NCBI GenBank assembly: GCA_036874045.1
Contig: CM072337.1
Span: forward strand, 9,936,001-10,000,000
Origin: Cymodocea nodosa
Lineage: Eukaryota; Streptophyta; Magnoliopsida; Alismatales; Cymodoceaceae
DNA: 64,000 bases
Direction: 5' to 3'
Below are positions 1 to 11,239 of this stretch, piece by piece. Position 1 is the stretch's first letter. Each line of letters starts with the position of its first letter. The notes beneath the pieces were generated by a model, which made no database searches, was not told the origin of the DNA, and saw nothing but the letters and a program-made list of their open reading frames with translations. The position numbers were made by a program, and so were the translations under genes.

Positions 1-1037
1 GGAGGTCTGTGAGGATACTTGCTTGATGTCGGGTCGATTCCAAGCCAAACACAATGCCTGACAACCACTGTGAGGAGTGATCACGTCGCAGGAAGGGAAG
101 CCATTTTCACCAAGCACCGACTCATATTTCAGGAGATCGTAAAGCTTTTAGCCTTGGCTTCGGGTTGATGCCTGTATGCTGAAGAGATCATCTTGCAATT
201 CTGGACTCGCGATTCTATAAGGAGAGGAGACAGAATTGTAAGTGGTTTAATTTTCAATGGTGTAATCACGTTGCAAGTAGTGTCGGAAGTATTTACTGTC
301 AAGTAAGATTACTTTACATTTCACCTGTCGCCCATTTCCATGTTCATATTAAAACAAAAATACCAAAAACAATTTATCTTTGTTTGTATGTTGTATTGTT
401 TGTGTTGTATCGTGATTAATGTTATCTTTGTCAGTGTTGTGATTGTTTTATGTTTATTTTAGTTTTACAGTTTACTGAAATTAGTTCGTTCGAAAGACTT
501 AAAGATTTTAATGGTTACTATTTGAATTATTTGAATGTTAGTATTGCTCAATGATAAATTCAATGTTAACTAACATTAAAGAGCTTAATTGATGTTATTT
601 ACAATCTGTGGAATCGCCCAATGGTTGTCTGAATTCCTCTGTAAATAGCAGTATTAAAAAGAAAAGACAAACTCGTGGAGTTAACTTAAGTCCACGAGGT
701 TAGTCCATTGAGTTATCCATAACTCAACGAACTTAGTCCGTTGAGTTAGCTGTAATTCAATGGAGAGCTTATTGAATATATAAATTTGATTTTTAACAAG
801 CAAACAATTCTCAAGTTCGTCAGCAATTCCCTATGAGATCGACTTGTACTTGCACACTGATACAATAGACACTGTACACTTGCAGTTAAAGTACAAATTG
901 GAATTAATATCTAAATTGTATTAAATGTTGTTTGTTTACTTCTAAAAGAAAGAATAGGCATAAAGATAAATTAACTAAGTAAAAACAGAAGTAACAAATC
1001 CAAGTTTTTCTAGTGTAGTGTTGGGAAAACCTAAACA
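1..1037 (+). mobile_element. Athila-like LTR, 3' part (cut by window edge)
   Basis: This is the last ~1 kb of an Athila-like LTR in plus orientation. It aligns by eye with 2333-3405 and 62790-63341 and ends in CCTAAACA, the family's LTR terminus. No primer-binding site follows. The next bases match the 3' internal region of the family instead, so this is either a solo LTR nested in an older element or the left half of a deleted element. The part left of base 1 is unseen. Confidence 0.8.
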
Positions 1038-1228
1038 ATATACTTTGTATGTAATTTGCATATATTCTAAGTATATTTGTAGGTTGATTACTGAAACATA
1101 CAGAATATATTTTTATGCTAAACAGAAGAAAAATAAAAAGGGAAGAATTAATTCTAGCACTTTTAGAAAGACCAATTAATTAGATCATAGTTTGCTAAGG
1201 GACTAGCAAAATTTAGGTATGGGTGAAG
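1038..1228 (+). mobile_element. Athila-like 3' internal stretch with polypurine tract
   Basis: These ~190 bases match the sequence just before the right-hand LTR of the large plus copy (61190-61381). They end in GGTATGGGTGAAG, a slightly degraded polypurine tract (plus-strand primer) touching the LTR start at 1229. Confidence 0.75.
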
Positions 1229-3405
1229 TGTTTAGAATGGAAAAGTACATATTATTAACGGTTAAATGATGGTTAATTGCATAATATTTAGCTTATCATA
1301 TAAGAATTAAGCCATTATGTTATAATTGCATTGTTATATGCTTTAATTGAAGAATCTGCTTAATTTGGGGAAATTAATGTTAATTTAGTACATTTCTGAA
1401 CTATCGGTAAGTTGCAGGTTGTGAAATTCTTAAGTATCCGAATTTTCTGATATTTTGGACAGTTATGTTTAACATATCGAACATATTCGGACAATTATAT
1501 TTAATAGACCGAACATGTATCGGATAGTTATGTTTAAATTGCCAAACAGTTATGTTTTGAGAGAATATTTTATTATTTCTTGAAGTACACGTGTCTAAAC
1601 CATAATGAATGACTTAAGTGAACTTTTGGTGAGTTATCTATAACTATCCAAAATTGTAGTAGGGTATCGGATAGTTATCCCTATAACTCTCCGAAATCTC
1701 TTTTTATTTATAAAATAGCTGAGGACATGTGTCATGTTCTGGGAAAGTGACTTAAGTGGATTTTTGGTGAGTTATCTCTAACTATCCGAAATGCATCTGA
1801 GCATCGGATAGTTAGACCTGTAACTCTTCGAAATATTATTTTATGATTAAACTACTACTGACACGTGTCGAGATTTGGTAGACTTACTTAAGTTATATAT
1901 CGGTGAGTTATCTGTAACTATCCGAAATGCATCTGAGCATCGAATAGTTAAGTTTATAAGTATCCAAAATGCACCTGAGCATCGGATAGTTAAATTTATG
2001 CATGTGTTTTATAGTTAAATCAACGAGGAAAGTCCATTGAGTTATCTATAACTCCACAGACTATATATTTTCTAATATGCCACTATAGCAGTTGTAGAAA
2101 CAGATAGTTGGAAGAGAAAAAACCACGTTTGCACGTATCGCGTAGGGAAAGAAATCATCGCCGTTGATACGTATGAAGGAAATCCAACCGACCATTCAAG
2201 CAGAAGCAGTTACTACTAAAGAAATATAAAAGAAAAGAAGAAAAAAGAAGGGTGTGATCGATGGGCGGACAATGTGTGCAGAGGATGATGAGCGTCGCAA
2301 TTCTCTGAAGTTCCACACCAACCATCATCATCACCACCATAATCACCAACCATCAAAGGTCTGTGAGGATATTTGCCTGATGTCGGGTCGATTCTGAGCC
2401 AAACACAGTGCCTGACAACCATTGTGAGGAGTGATTGCGTCGCGGGAAGGGAAGCCATTTTCACCAAGCGCTGACTCATATTTTAGGAGATCGTAAAGCT
2501 TTTAGCCTTGGCTTCGGGTTGATGCCTGTATGCTGAAGAGAAGATCATCTTGCAATTCTGGACTTGCAATTCTATAGGGAGAGGAGACAGAATTGTAAGT
2601 GGTTTAATTTTCAGTGGTGTAATCGCGTTGCAAGTAGTGTCGGAAGTATTTACTATCAAGTGAGATTACTTTACATTTCACCTTTCGCCCATTTCCATGT
2701 TCATATTAAAACAAAAATATCAAAAACAATTTATCTATGTTTGTATGTTGTATTTGAGTGTTGTATTGTTTGTGTTGTATTGTGATTAATGTTATCTTTA
2801 TCAGTGCTGTGATTGTTTTATGTTGTTTTAGTTTTACAATTTATTGAAATCGGTTCGTTCATTGACTTAACCATTTTAATGGTTACTGTTTGAATTATCT
2901 GAATGTTAGTATTGCTTAATGATAAATACAATGTTAATTAACATTAAAGAGCTTAATTGATGTTATTTACAATCTGTGGAATCGCCCAATGGTTGGCCGA
3001 ATTCCTCTGTAAATAGTAGTATTAAAAAGAAAAGACAGGCTCGTGAAGTTAACTTAAGTCTACGAGGTTAGTTCGTTGAGTTAACCATAACTCAATGAAC
3101 TTAGTCCGTTGAATTAACTGTAATTCAACGAAGAGCTTATTGAATATATAAATTTGATTGTTAACAAACGAACAGTTCTCAAGTTCTTCAGTAATTCCCT
3201 GTAGGATCGACCTGTACTTGCACACTGATACAATAGACACTGTGCATTTGCAGTTAAAGTACAAATTGGTATTAATATCTAAATTGTATTAAAGGTTGTT
3301 TGTTTACTTCTAAAAGAAAGAATAGGCATAAAGATAAATTAACTAAGTAAAAACAGAAGTAACAAATCCAAGTTTTTCTAGTGTAGTGCTGGGAAAACCC
3401 AAACA
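1229..3405 (+). mobile_element. Complete Athila-like LTR (2177 bp)
   Basis: The LTR starts TGTTTAGAATG directly after a polypurine tract and ends ACCCAAACA. It is inserted in a copia integrase gene, whose reading frame resumes at 3406. The first 5 bases after it, AAGAC, should be one copy of the 5-bp target duplication; the other lies left of the window. The U3-like half has repeated short inverted repeats of the CGGATAGTTA/TAACTCTCCG type and a CACGTGTC. The R/U5-like half has CGTTGAGTTA/TAACTCAACG hairpins. Confidence 0.85.
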
Positions 3406-4121
3406 AAGACAAAGCATTTGCATCCAAATGTCTTAAAATAGCCAACATTTGGAGTTTTATCGAACCAAATTTCAAAAGGTGTCTTATTCAACATGGATCT
3501 AATGTGTGTTCTGTTGGAAATGTGACAAGCTATTCCTATAGCTTTTGCCCAAAGAAATTTAGGTAGATTCGTGGCATTTAACATAGTTCTAGCCATTTCT
3601 TGTAATGTCCTATTTTTCCTTTCCACAACTCCATTTTGAGTAGGAGTTCTAAGACAGGAGAATTCATGTAGAATTCCAAATGAATTGCAAAGGTTTTCAA
3701 ATTCATAGTTTTCAAATTCTCCTCCATGATCACTTCTGATTTTCTTCACTGTTAGTTCCTTCTGATTCTGAACTCTTATGCAAAAATTCTTGAACTCATT
3801 GCAAGTTTCATTTTTATGTGTCAAAAATATTACCCAAGTTAATCTGGAGAAATCATCAACAATAACAAAGGTATATTTTCGACCCCCAAGACTTGAAACT
3901 TGAGAGGGACCAAATAAATCCAAATGTAATAGTTCCAATGACCTTTTGGGGGTAAAAGCATTTTTTCTTTGAAGGGCAATTCTCTTCTGCTTCCCTAGCA
4001 TACACTCACTATATACTCTATCTTTCTTAAAAGTGAGTTTAGGCAGACCCCTGACAAGATCACCCGTGGATAACTTCTTGATATTCTTCATACTGATATG
4101 GCCAACTCTTCTATGCCACAC
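3406..4121 (-). pseudogene. Copia-1 integrase, C-terminus removed by LTR insertion
   Basis: Ty1/copia integrase, which joins retrotransposon cDNA to chromosomal DNA. The N-terminal zinc region begins WHRRVGHIS; its first cysteine is changed (VYSEC where CxxC is expected). The catalytic core shows DLFGP, VDDFSR, RSDHGGEF and NGVVERKNRT, so the D,D,E residues are present. The frame stops fitting after FGCKCF, where the LTR ending at 3405 interrupts it; the last residues of the open frame are LTR sequence. A TAG separates it from the protease frame just upstream. RT and RNase H should lie left of the window. Confidence 0.85.
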
Positions 4122-4547
4122 CTAATCATCTTCACCAGTTGCTACCAAACAGGAATTGCTTGCAGAATTTTCACATGGAAAGTTTAATGTATAAATTGAG
4201 CAATTTCTAAAACCAGTAAATTTTGTTTCATTTGAGGCTGGATCAATAATGAAACAATTTTCAGCATTAAAAGAAGCAGTATAACCTTTATCACATAATT
4301 GTCCTACACTTAACAAATTTTGTTTTAATCCATTTACATGCAAGACATTCTCAATTATACCATTTTCAGATGTAATATTTCCTATTGCAGTTATTTTACA
4401 CTTTTCATTATTTCCAAACTTAACAGATCCTGAACTTAAGTTTTTAACAGAGTTAAGAAAACTTTTCTTACCTATCATGTGCTTTGAGCATCCACTGTCC
4501 ACGATCAATTTAGTTGAACGTTCTTGAAACTCCTTGTCACCTTGCAA
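4122..4547 (-). pseudogene. Copia-1 protease
   Basis: Aspartic protease of the copia polyprotein, which cleaves Gag-Pol during particle maturation. The active-site segment LIVDSGCSKHM has the D-S-G triad, followed by the usual HVNGLKQNLLSVGQLCDKGY block. It is in order between the gag linker (right) and integrase (left). A TAG just after ATGEDD divides it from integrase and would truncate the polyprotein. The start at 4547 is only the first methionine in an open stretch; the true frame probably began in gag. Confidence 0.85.
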
Positions 4548-4575
4548 ATCATACTGAAATTAAAGCTTTTGGTAC

Positions 4576-5019
4576 TCAAATCTTCTTGGGTCCAGTAGAG
4601 TTAGTCATTAAAACATTAAATCTATTACCTCTTGGCAGCCACATATGACCTGATCTTTGTTTGATGGCAAACATAGTGGTGTTATCTCTATAAGATCGAA
4701 TCACTCCACCACAATAAGATATTTCCTGTGGTGTAGCATACCCTAGGCCATATTTATTCCCATTTGATCGTTGAGATCCTATTATTTTATTTAATCCTTT
4801 TTGACCTTGAGTAAATTTACATATGGTATCTTTCAAATCTGATATAGTAGTTAATAGATTTTTATTTTCCTCTTTTAATTCACTATTAACACAACTATAC
4901 TTATCTAAATTTGATTTTAGATTTCTATTTTCAACTATAGTTGATTCTAATTCAGCAAATGAATTTTCTAAGCAATGATTTAATCTTTTAATTTCTTTCT
5001 TAAAATATCTACACTTCAC
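4576..5019 (-). pseudogene. Copia-1 gag C-terminal coiled-coil and linker
   Basis: Open stretch of 147 residues. The first ~90 (LNHCLENSFAELESTIVENR and onward) are heptad-like and rich in L, E, K and N, typical of the coiled coil after the zinc knuckle in SIRE/Maximus-type copia gag. The last part (WLPRGN) resembles the linker before protease. Stops isolate it from gag on the right and protease on the left. Identification rests mainly on position. Confidence 0.6.
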
Positions 5020-5143
5020 ATATAAATTATCTACAGTAGACAGAAGACTGTTTATGTCTAAATCATCATGCTCATTTTCTAAACTAGAGGAAGTAAAGCA
5101 TACCTCTTGTACTGCAAAACAAACATTGGCTGCAGCTTCATCT

Positions 5144-5863
5144 TCAGAATCTGATGAACAGCTTGAAGAGCTTGTCCTTCAATCTCTTCTTCTTATCTCC
5201 TTGATCCTCTTCTGTCTGAAATGGATAGAAGGTCTGTATGTGCCCTTGCTTTTTACATTTGAAACATGTAGGGACATTTCTTTTAGAAGAGCTGGGCTTA
5301 TTCTTTTTCTTCATAAACTTTCTGAAGTTCCTTGCCAACAACATGATCTCATCATCATCTGAGCTTAGAGCTTCTTCTGTAGATGGAAATGCTATTTCCT
5401 TTTTCTTTTCAGTTTTCTTTTCAGCAGCTCCTTCTTGCTCTTTCCAGTCCTTCATCTGAACTTTGTGGGCCAGAAGATTGCACAACAGTTCTTCAACTGT
5501 GTAATTGTTGAGATCATTGGAATCTTGAATAGATGTGGACTTCTGTTTCCACTCAATAGTTAAGCTCCTCAAGATCTTCTGTACCTGTTCACGTGAAGAG
5601 AATTCTTTTCCCAAGCCTTTCAAACTGTTAATGATTTTAGTAAATCTTGAAAACATTTCAGTTATGTTTTCATTGTCATTCATTTTAAACAGTTTAAGTT
5701 TTCTCAATAGGATACTGATTTTTGTATCCTTAACTTGGCTTATACCTTCGTGAGTAACTTGAAGGATTTTCCAAGCCTCATGAGCAAACTTACATGCAGA
5801 TACTTTATTATATTGATCAACAGTTAGTGTACAATAAATGACATTCAGCCCTCTAGCATCCAA
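5144..5863 (-). pseudogene. Copia-1 gag (UBN2-type) with defective zinc knuckle
   Basis: Copia-type Gag, the particle structural protein. Residues ~1-150 show the UBN2-like gag pattern (AHEAWKILQVTHEG, MFSRFTKIINSLKGLG, ILRSLTIEWKQKSTSI). A basic segment leads to CFKCKKQGHIQTFY, a CCHC knuckle whose last cysteine is tyrosine. Further gag sequence continues right to about 6060 but is broken by stops. The gene is followed on its 5' side by the primer-binding site and LTR. Confidence 0.85.
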
Positions 5864-6098
5864 CTAGATGAGTTTCTCATCCTCCTTAGACCAGTTCATA
5901 ACATCACTGGTTGGAAGTGTAGTTCCAAGAACAACAATCTTCTAGAGTTTAATATCAGAACTCCTAAGGAAGCACTCCATTCTATTCTTCCAATAGTTAT
6001 AATTGGAACCATCGAATAGAGGAGGTTTATGAATGTTTTGTCCCTCAGCAAATTAAGCTATAAATCTAGATGGTTAAATCTTATGAAGGATTAACCAA

Positions 6099-6110
6099 GC
6101 TCTGATACCA
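6099..6110 (-). promoter_or_regulatory. Copia-1 primer-binding site, initiator tRNA-Met type
   Basis: On the minus strand this reads TGGTATCAGAGC, the standard Ty1/copia minus-strand primer site matching the 3' end of initiator tRNA-Met. It is 2 bp inside the LTR that begins at 6113, which fixes this as the 5' LTR of a minus-strand element. Confidence 0.9.
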
Positions 6111-6112
6111 AT

Positions 6113-7933
6113 TGTTAGGATTGGTAAGCTCACCAGAGGGGGGGTGAATGGTGAAAGTGTGTAGTTTTTAAAATTCTTTTGATGTTGAATCAAATGATTC
6201 AACAAAAATGTAATGAGATGAAATTAAACGAATGCAAATCAAAGAGAAAAGAAACACACAGCAAATTTTTAGGTGGTTCACCAACTTGGCTAGTCCACCC
6301 TTAAGATTCACTTGGGCTTCACTGAGTGTTTCAACACTTACACACTTGCTTTCAGGTCAAAGCAAGAACCAATTACATAGAAGTTTTCAGGTATAAACTT
6401 TAGTAAACCAACCTCTAGAGTTTTCAGGTCGAAACTTAAACCAACACTGAATGTAGCTTTCAGGTTGAAGCCACAAACCAACAGCTTGAATCTTTCAATC
6501 AGATTTTTGGCGCATAGAGCTTTTTCTATAGTAGGTCTTTAGAATATTCTTCACTGTTTGCAGACTTGAATGTAATTGGAATTGGAGTGTAGCTCACTAT
6601 ATGTGGTATATCCGTTATCTCTGTATTTTCCTTTCTTAAACTCCTCATATTTATACCAAAGGTATAACGATCATATTTCTCTATCAACGGATGTATTCTG
6701 CTGTACTTGATTAGACACCAGTCAAATATGGTAAGTTACCATTTAGAAAGTTATTTCAAGATGTCTTATCGATTTTCCTAACCTTTCGGATAGTTAGCTG
6801 TGTAACTCTCCGAAGAAAATCTGTAACTCACTAAAAGATCACTTAAACCTTTCTGCCAGGTAGGATTCCAAAATATTTACTGCGAGCTATCATTCAGTTG
6901 GATACTTATAACTGTAACTCACTGAATAATTATATAACTATCGAATAGTTGGCTACAGTAACCCTCTGTTAACTTTCCAATTGCTTCAATTCAGCACATG
7001 CATAAAAGGCTGACTTAAGTTTCAGATGGTTATCTCTATAACTCACCGAAACGCTTCAAGATTTCGGATAGTTATCTTTCTAACTCTTTGAAAACTTATT
7101 TGAGCTTCTCTTTGGAATTCTGCACGTAGGAAATTCAATGACTTAAGTTTCGGATGGTTATCCTTGTAACTCACCGAAACGCTTCAGGATTTCGAATAGT
7201 TATCTTTCTAACTCTCCGAAAACTTATTTGAGCTTCTTTCTGGAATTCTGCATGTGGGAAATTCAATGACTTAAGTTTCGGATAGTTAACTTGTAACTTA
7301 CCGAAACTCTCTTTGAAATTTCGGATAGTTATCTAACTCTCCGAGTTTCCCTTTTAAGCTTTCAACTACCGGCTTCTCCATTTTGCACGTGCGTAATAAA
7401 ATGACTTAAGTTCTAGAAAGTTATACCTGTAACTTACCGAAAAACTCGAATAGTTATCTAACTCTTCGAAAAGAAAACTCGGATAGTTATCTAACTCTCC
7501 GACAAGTCCTTTAAGCTTTCGTTTTGTATTTCTGCACGTGATTTATTGAATGACTTAACTTTCGGATAGTTAGCCTTTCTAACTTTCTGATTATCCTTTT
7601 TCTTTCGGATAGTTAACTCATTAACTCTCCGATCATTCAACCAACTTAACTGTCCGATTATTTAACTCTCCGAAGGCTTTGAAAAATTCGGATAGTTATC
7701 CTTCTAACTATCCGATAGTCTTGTAGCTGTTTTACTCTTCGAATACTTGGACCTGTAATTGTCTAATTTTCCTATAGCTTTAAGGCAGTATCTTCTAGAA
7801 CTTCCTCCATCTGTTCGTCTGTTTGGAATTTATTCTATCTGTCTTCTGATCTAATGCTGCTCTGACTTAACTGTGAAATACAATATGTTTCCTCACATAG
7901 GTTTTGCATTATCAAAATACTCGGGTTCTAACA
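6113..7933 (-). mobile_element. Copia-1 5' LTR (1821 bp)
   Basis: Bounded by TGTTAGG and CTAACA, inverted termini typical of LTRs, with the primer site just outside the left end. The left end contains the G-tract and GTGAAT seen in SIRE/Maximus-like LTRs. The U3 half is filled by hairpin modules (separate entry). The next 5 bases (ACAAG, 7934-7938) should be a target duplication; the other copy is left of the window. The target was gypsy pol between RT and RNase H. Confidence 0.85.
6735..7760 (-). repeat. Imperfect tandem modules with inverted repeats in copia-1 LTR
   Basis: About five units of 120-150 bp recur near 6990, 7122, 7246, 7380 and 7530. Each has a CACATG or CACGTG-like word, then TGACTTAAGT, then one or two short inverted repeats. 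The clearest hairpin has arms TCGGATAGTTA (7688-7698) and TAACTATCCGA (7705-7715), 11 of 11 paired. Others are imperfect, for example 7276-7288 with 7294-7306. CACGTG is the core of G-box/ABRE elements in plants; a regulatory role here is inferred only. Confidence 0.75.
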
Positions 7934-8138
7934 ACAAGCACCTAATTGGAACTATCCATTTGAGTTAATGTGTGATGCATCTGATTTTGCTATAGGAGTA
8001 GTGTTGGGACAGAAGATAGAAAAATTTCCTAGAGCAATTCATTATGCAAGCAAAACTTTAAATGATGCTCAAGTTAATTATACAACTACTGAAAAAGAAT
8101 TATTAGCTGTTGTGTTTACTTTAGAAAAATTTAGATCA
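7934..8138 (+). pseudogene. Athila-like RNase H fragment
   Basis: The frame reads [36 protein letters not shown] and LEKFRS, matching the RNase H start in the plus copy (49912 onward). It includes the first Asp (CDAS) and the Glu of TEKELL. Copia-1 interrupts it on the left. On the right it switches abruptly at 8138/8139 to copia RNase H in the same open frame, which is an inversion breakpoint. Confidence 0.85.
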
Positions 8139-8412
8139 GATTTTAATTTAGTCTATGAACCAACTAAGATTTTCTATGATAGTAGTTTTGCAATAAGTCT
8201 GCATAAAAATCTTGTCTTACATTCACGAGCTAAACATATAGAAGTTCGACATCATTTTCTAAGGGATAATGTTATAAAAGGAAAATTAGTATTAAATTTT
8301 GTTTCTACCATAGAATAATTAGCAGATCTATTTACAAAACCCTTAGATGAGAATATCTTTTCAAAATTATGATTAGAACTTAGTATCTGTAGGTTATTTG
8401 ATGTTTAAAGTA
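8139..8412 (+). pseudogene. Copia-2 RNase H C-terminus
   Basis: Reads YEPTKIFYDSSFAISLHKN, HSRAKHIEVRHHF and, after an in-frame TAG, LADLFTKPLDENIFSKL. This is the conserved end of copia RNase H; the usual CDN motif is YDS. Its missing upstream half lies at 13332-13667 on the minus strand, so the two halves were separated by the 8139-13331 inversion. Confidence 0.85.
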
Positions 8413-10031
8413 TCCTATTCATTTTATAATATTTTGGTTTGTTACAAAGTAGCTTTAGAATTTAATTTCTTTATTTAAAAAAAAAAACTCAATATATCTG
8501 TTTTAGAATTATTGTTTATTGGTAGTTTTATTTAAAGAAAGATTTAGAAAATGTTACTTAAAGAAAGTTAATTTAATTCAATATGAGTATCAACTGTATT
8601 TTTGTTACTTATGCATACACCATTATAGAGATTTTAACTAGAAAATACATAGAAAATATGTACCGTTTATTAAAGGAAAGTTATTAACATATTGTTAGAA
8701 AAATTAAGTCTTACAGTTGACTCTTGTTCAATTTATTGTCTTGTTTTATTGTTTGTCTGTAATTACTTGAGTAATTAAGTCCGTTGGGGGATCTTAAACC
8801 CTAGTTACTTAAACTAACTAGTTTGAGATGTATTAGTTGAAAACTCATTTTACAAATAATTCAGATTCTATTTTTTTTTTAAAAAAAGGTTATTTGTTCT
8901 CACTTCTCATTAAGTAACTGGTTATCTTTCTCTTAAGTAAGTGATTGTGATCACGTAAAAATATGATATTGTGGGAGGTAATATATAAAATATATATATA
9001 AAAAAAAAGGGGGGTAATGTACTCAAGTTTAATTTATTTTACAGGTGTTATAATAATTCTACCATAATCTGTGCATATAATCTTTGTTATTTTTCTTTAT
9101 TATTATCTATTCTTTACACATAATGTAATGTAATTATTTTTCTTAAGTTCGTGTACTCATTATTGAATTCTTTTAAGTTACTTGAAGATATATCTCTATG
9201 AATTTTCTTTTCTAAACTAAATAAAATAAAAGTCAAAAAGTTTAAATTGTTAAATCTATTACTTATTTTTGTATTTAAATTTTTTTAAAAAAAAGAAAGA
9301 TTCAAATTTATTTGGGGCTTGATAACCCAGTTTAAGTACGCCATTTTGAACTTAAATAACAAATCTATTTAAGGCTTAGCAACCCACTTAAGTCAGTTAT
9401 TTAGAATTTAATGACAAATCTATTAGGACTTGGCAACCTAATATTAAGTACGCCATAATTTCTCTTTACTACATTTATGTAGGAGGAGCAAACAATGACA
9501 CACAATGGTAAATTTAATTAAATGCAAATACTCTGGAACTCATACTGATAAAAAGTTAGACTTATTCAATTAGTTTAACATACAGTTATGTATTTCACTT
9601 GATTTCAACTGTTTTATCTCACATATAGATAACTAACCATCTGAGTTTTTCGTATTGTTATGTTTTACTCTTTTACAAACTTGAATAGTTAGTTTTCTCT
9701 TTGTGTTTCTATTTTAAATTCTTATATTTTATCCTTTTAAGAAACTTGAATAGTTATGCTTAAGTCTTCGATTTTTTTGCATATCCATTCGAGAAACTCG
9801 AACAGTTAACTTAATATTATTATATTTTTATGAAAGACTTAAAATATGACAATAACTATTTTAATTTATCGTATAGTTATGTGTTTTACTACTCATAAAA
9901 CTCGAATAGTTATCATAAGTCTTCGAGTTTTCTCATTTTTACTTAGTTAGTAATTATTTTCTTTACACAAACAGTTACGCTAAGTCTTCTACTTTTATAG
10001 GTGGTAAAACTCATACAGTTATTGTAAGTAT
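8413..10031. other. AT-rich noncoding, probably degraded LTR
   Basis: No supported gene. By position this should hold the copia-2 3' LTR; a TGTTAG occurs near 8694, but I could not match it to the 5' LTR at 22217-23450. From ~9620 to 10030 there are repeated ACTCGAATAGTTAT and TCTTCGAGTTTT words resembling the inverted-repeat modules in other LTRs here. A three-unit tandem repeat is listed separately. Confidence 0.4.
9303..9470 (+). repeat. Three-unit tandem repeat, about 55-58 bp
   Basis: Three consecutive diverged units each begin CAAAT(T/C)TATT, continue GG(C/A)TT(G/A)..AACC and end in an AAGTACGCCAT or AAGTCAGTTAT-like block. No coding content is apparent. Confidence 0.6.
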
Positions 10032-10214
10032 TTGAGTCATTTATCAGTAATGGATCTTATATTTATAATTTCAATGATTGAATCTGTTTATCCGTTTATA
10101 AACTCGAAGAGTTATAAATGTTTTACTAACAACCTTTCGTGTTTCTACCTTGGTAAAACCCTAATTTCACAATCTTTACTTCTACTAAGTTCTATAGTGA
10201 ACAACGAAGATTAA

Positions 10215-10529
10215 TTGACAATGTTAGGATGTGGTAAAAGAGAGATGAAACTTCAAAAGATAGAAAGTGAGATTAACGACATTTACTCAAGGTATACTTT
10301 TTCCAATGAAGTACTACATGAAATTAGAAAAGCTATTCAAGACAAGAAAATTTTCTATTGGAAATTTATTAGAAACTATGTTGAGACACAGTTTAGACTA
10401 AAACATATTGAACTTTCCATGTTACAAATGTGGAAAAGAACATTACAACCTAACCCTGAGGTTGTTACAAGTTCTAGACAAGTACTTGAAAAATTGGTAC
10501 AACCTATTACTTATTATAGAAAGAAGTGA
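10215..10529 (+). CDS. Unrecognised 104-aa ORF with a degraded tandem partner
   Basis: I do not recognise this protein. Residues ~15-50 (IESEINDIYSRYTFSNEVLH and onward to YWKF) recur in diverged form in the next segment, 10535-10660 (RELESLYSQHYFPLTILDEI and onward to IWKM), which contains stops. The shared pattern is E-x-x-x-(I/L)-Y-S-x-x-x-F-x-x-x-(V/I)-L-x-E-I-(R/Q)-K. It is rich in K, E, I and Y, with no signal peptide or membrane segment. It lies just upstream of Athila-like 3' internal sequence, so it may be another element-borne ORF in the slot where relatives carry the F-box-like ORF. Confidence 0.35.
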   Translation: MTMLGCGKREMKLQKIESEINDIYSRYTFSNEVLHEIRKAIQDKKIFYWKFIRNYVETQFRLKHIELSMLQMWKRTLQPNPEVVTSSRQVLEKLVQPITYYRKK

Positions 10530-11239
10530 GGACCGATGATAGAAAATGCCAAAAGGGAATTAGAATCTTTGTATTCCCAGCATTATTTTCCCCTAACTAT
10601 TTTAGATGAAATACAAAAGTTTATTGATGAATAAAAAACTACCATTTGGAAAATGGGCATTCGAAGTGAAGGACAAAAAGTTTATCAACTGAAAATGGTT
10701 AGAGGTTGAGAGCTTAAAACTCTATATTCCCTTATTGCAACCTAGGCATCATGGTGAAAGATCGTCAAGACCACAGGTGCCTTTAATAGGAGAAATTAAG
10801 AAAACATTAGAACCTCTTAAACAACCTGAAACATTGTAGACATATAGTCGGAAAAAGAAGAAGACATTAGAATATTTTGGATTGATTGTAGGTGTGCAAA
10901 GTATATTGTAGCAAAGAGAAGAATCATCGAAAAATGGAAAACTATGTTCCATTGCACAAGCTGGATAAGATTTTGTTTTAGGAATCCTAGTAGATGTGAC
11001 AAATATCAGATTACAAGCATACACTTTAAGATATTGTGTTACATTAGTGCATAATGTTTCTTTTAATACAATGGACAATTTTTACATCATGCTACAAGCT
11101 AACATTCTTTTCCTACAGAAAGAGAACACGTAGGAAATTTTGATGATATATATATAGATGATATCAATTATGATGACATTTTTAATGACATAGACACTGA
11201 GTCTATGAATTTTGAAGATATTTCATTTGAAGAGGAATG
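10530..11239 (+). pseudogene. Degraded coding-like stretch after the 104-aa ORF
   Basis: The first ~130 bases are the diverged second copy of the repeat in the preceding ORF. Stops follow at short intervals. Near 11120-11270 an acidic open segment (DDIYIDDINYDDIFNDIDTE and onward to LKLFI) ends in TAA. No family is recognised; this may be one broken gene with the 104-aa ORF. Confidence 0.3.

Noticed and set aside
1..3405. 1-3405 as a TRIM or LARD-type miniature element
   Set aside because: The first LTR lacks a primer site on its right and is cut by the window edge, so a nested solo LTR explains it more simply.
6735..7760. Regularly spaced repeats as a CRISPR-like array
   Set aside because: Units are imperfect, variable in length, lie inside a plant LTR, and are internally palindromic modules without unique spacers.
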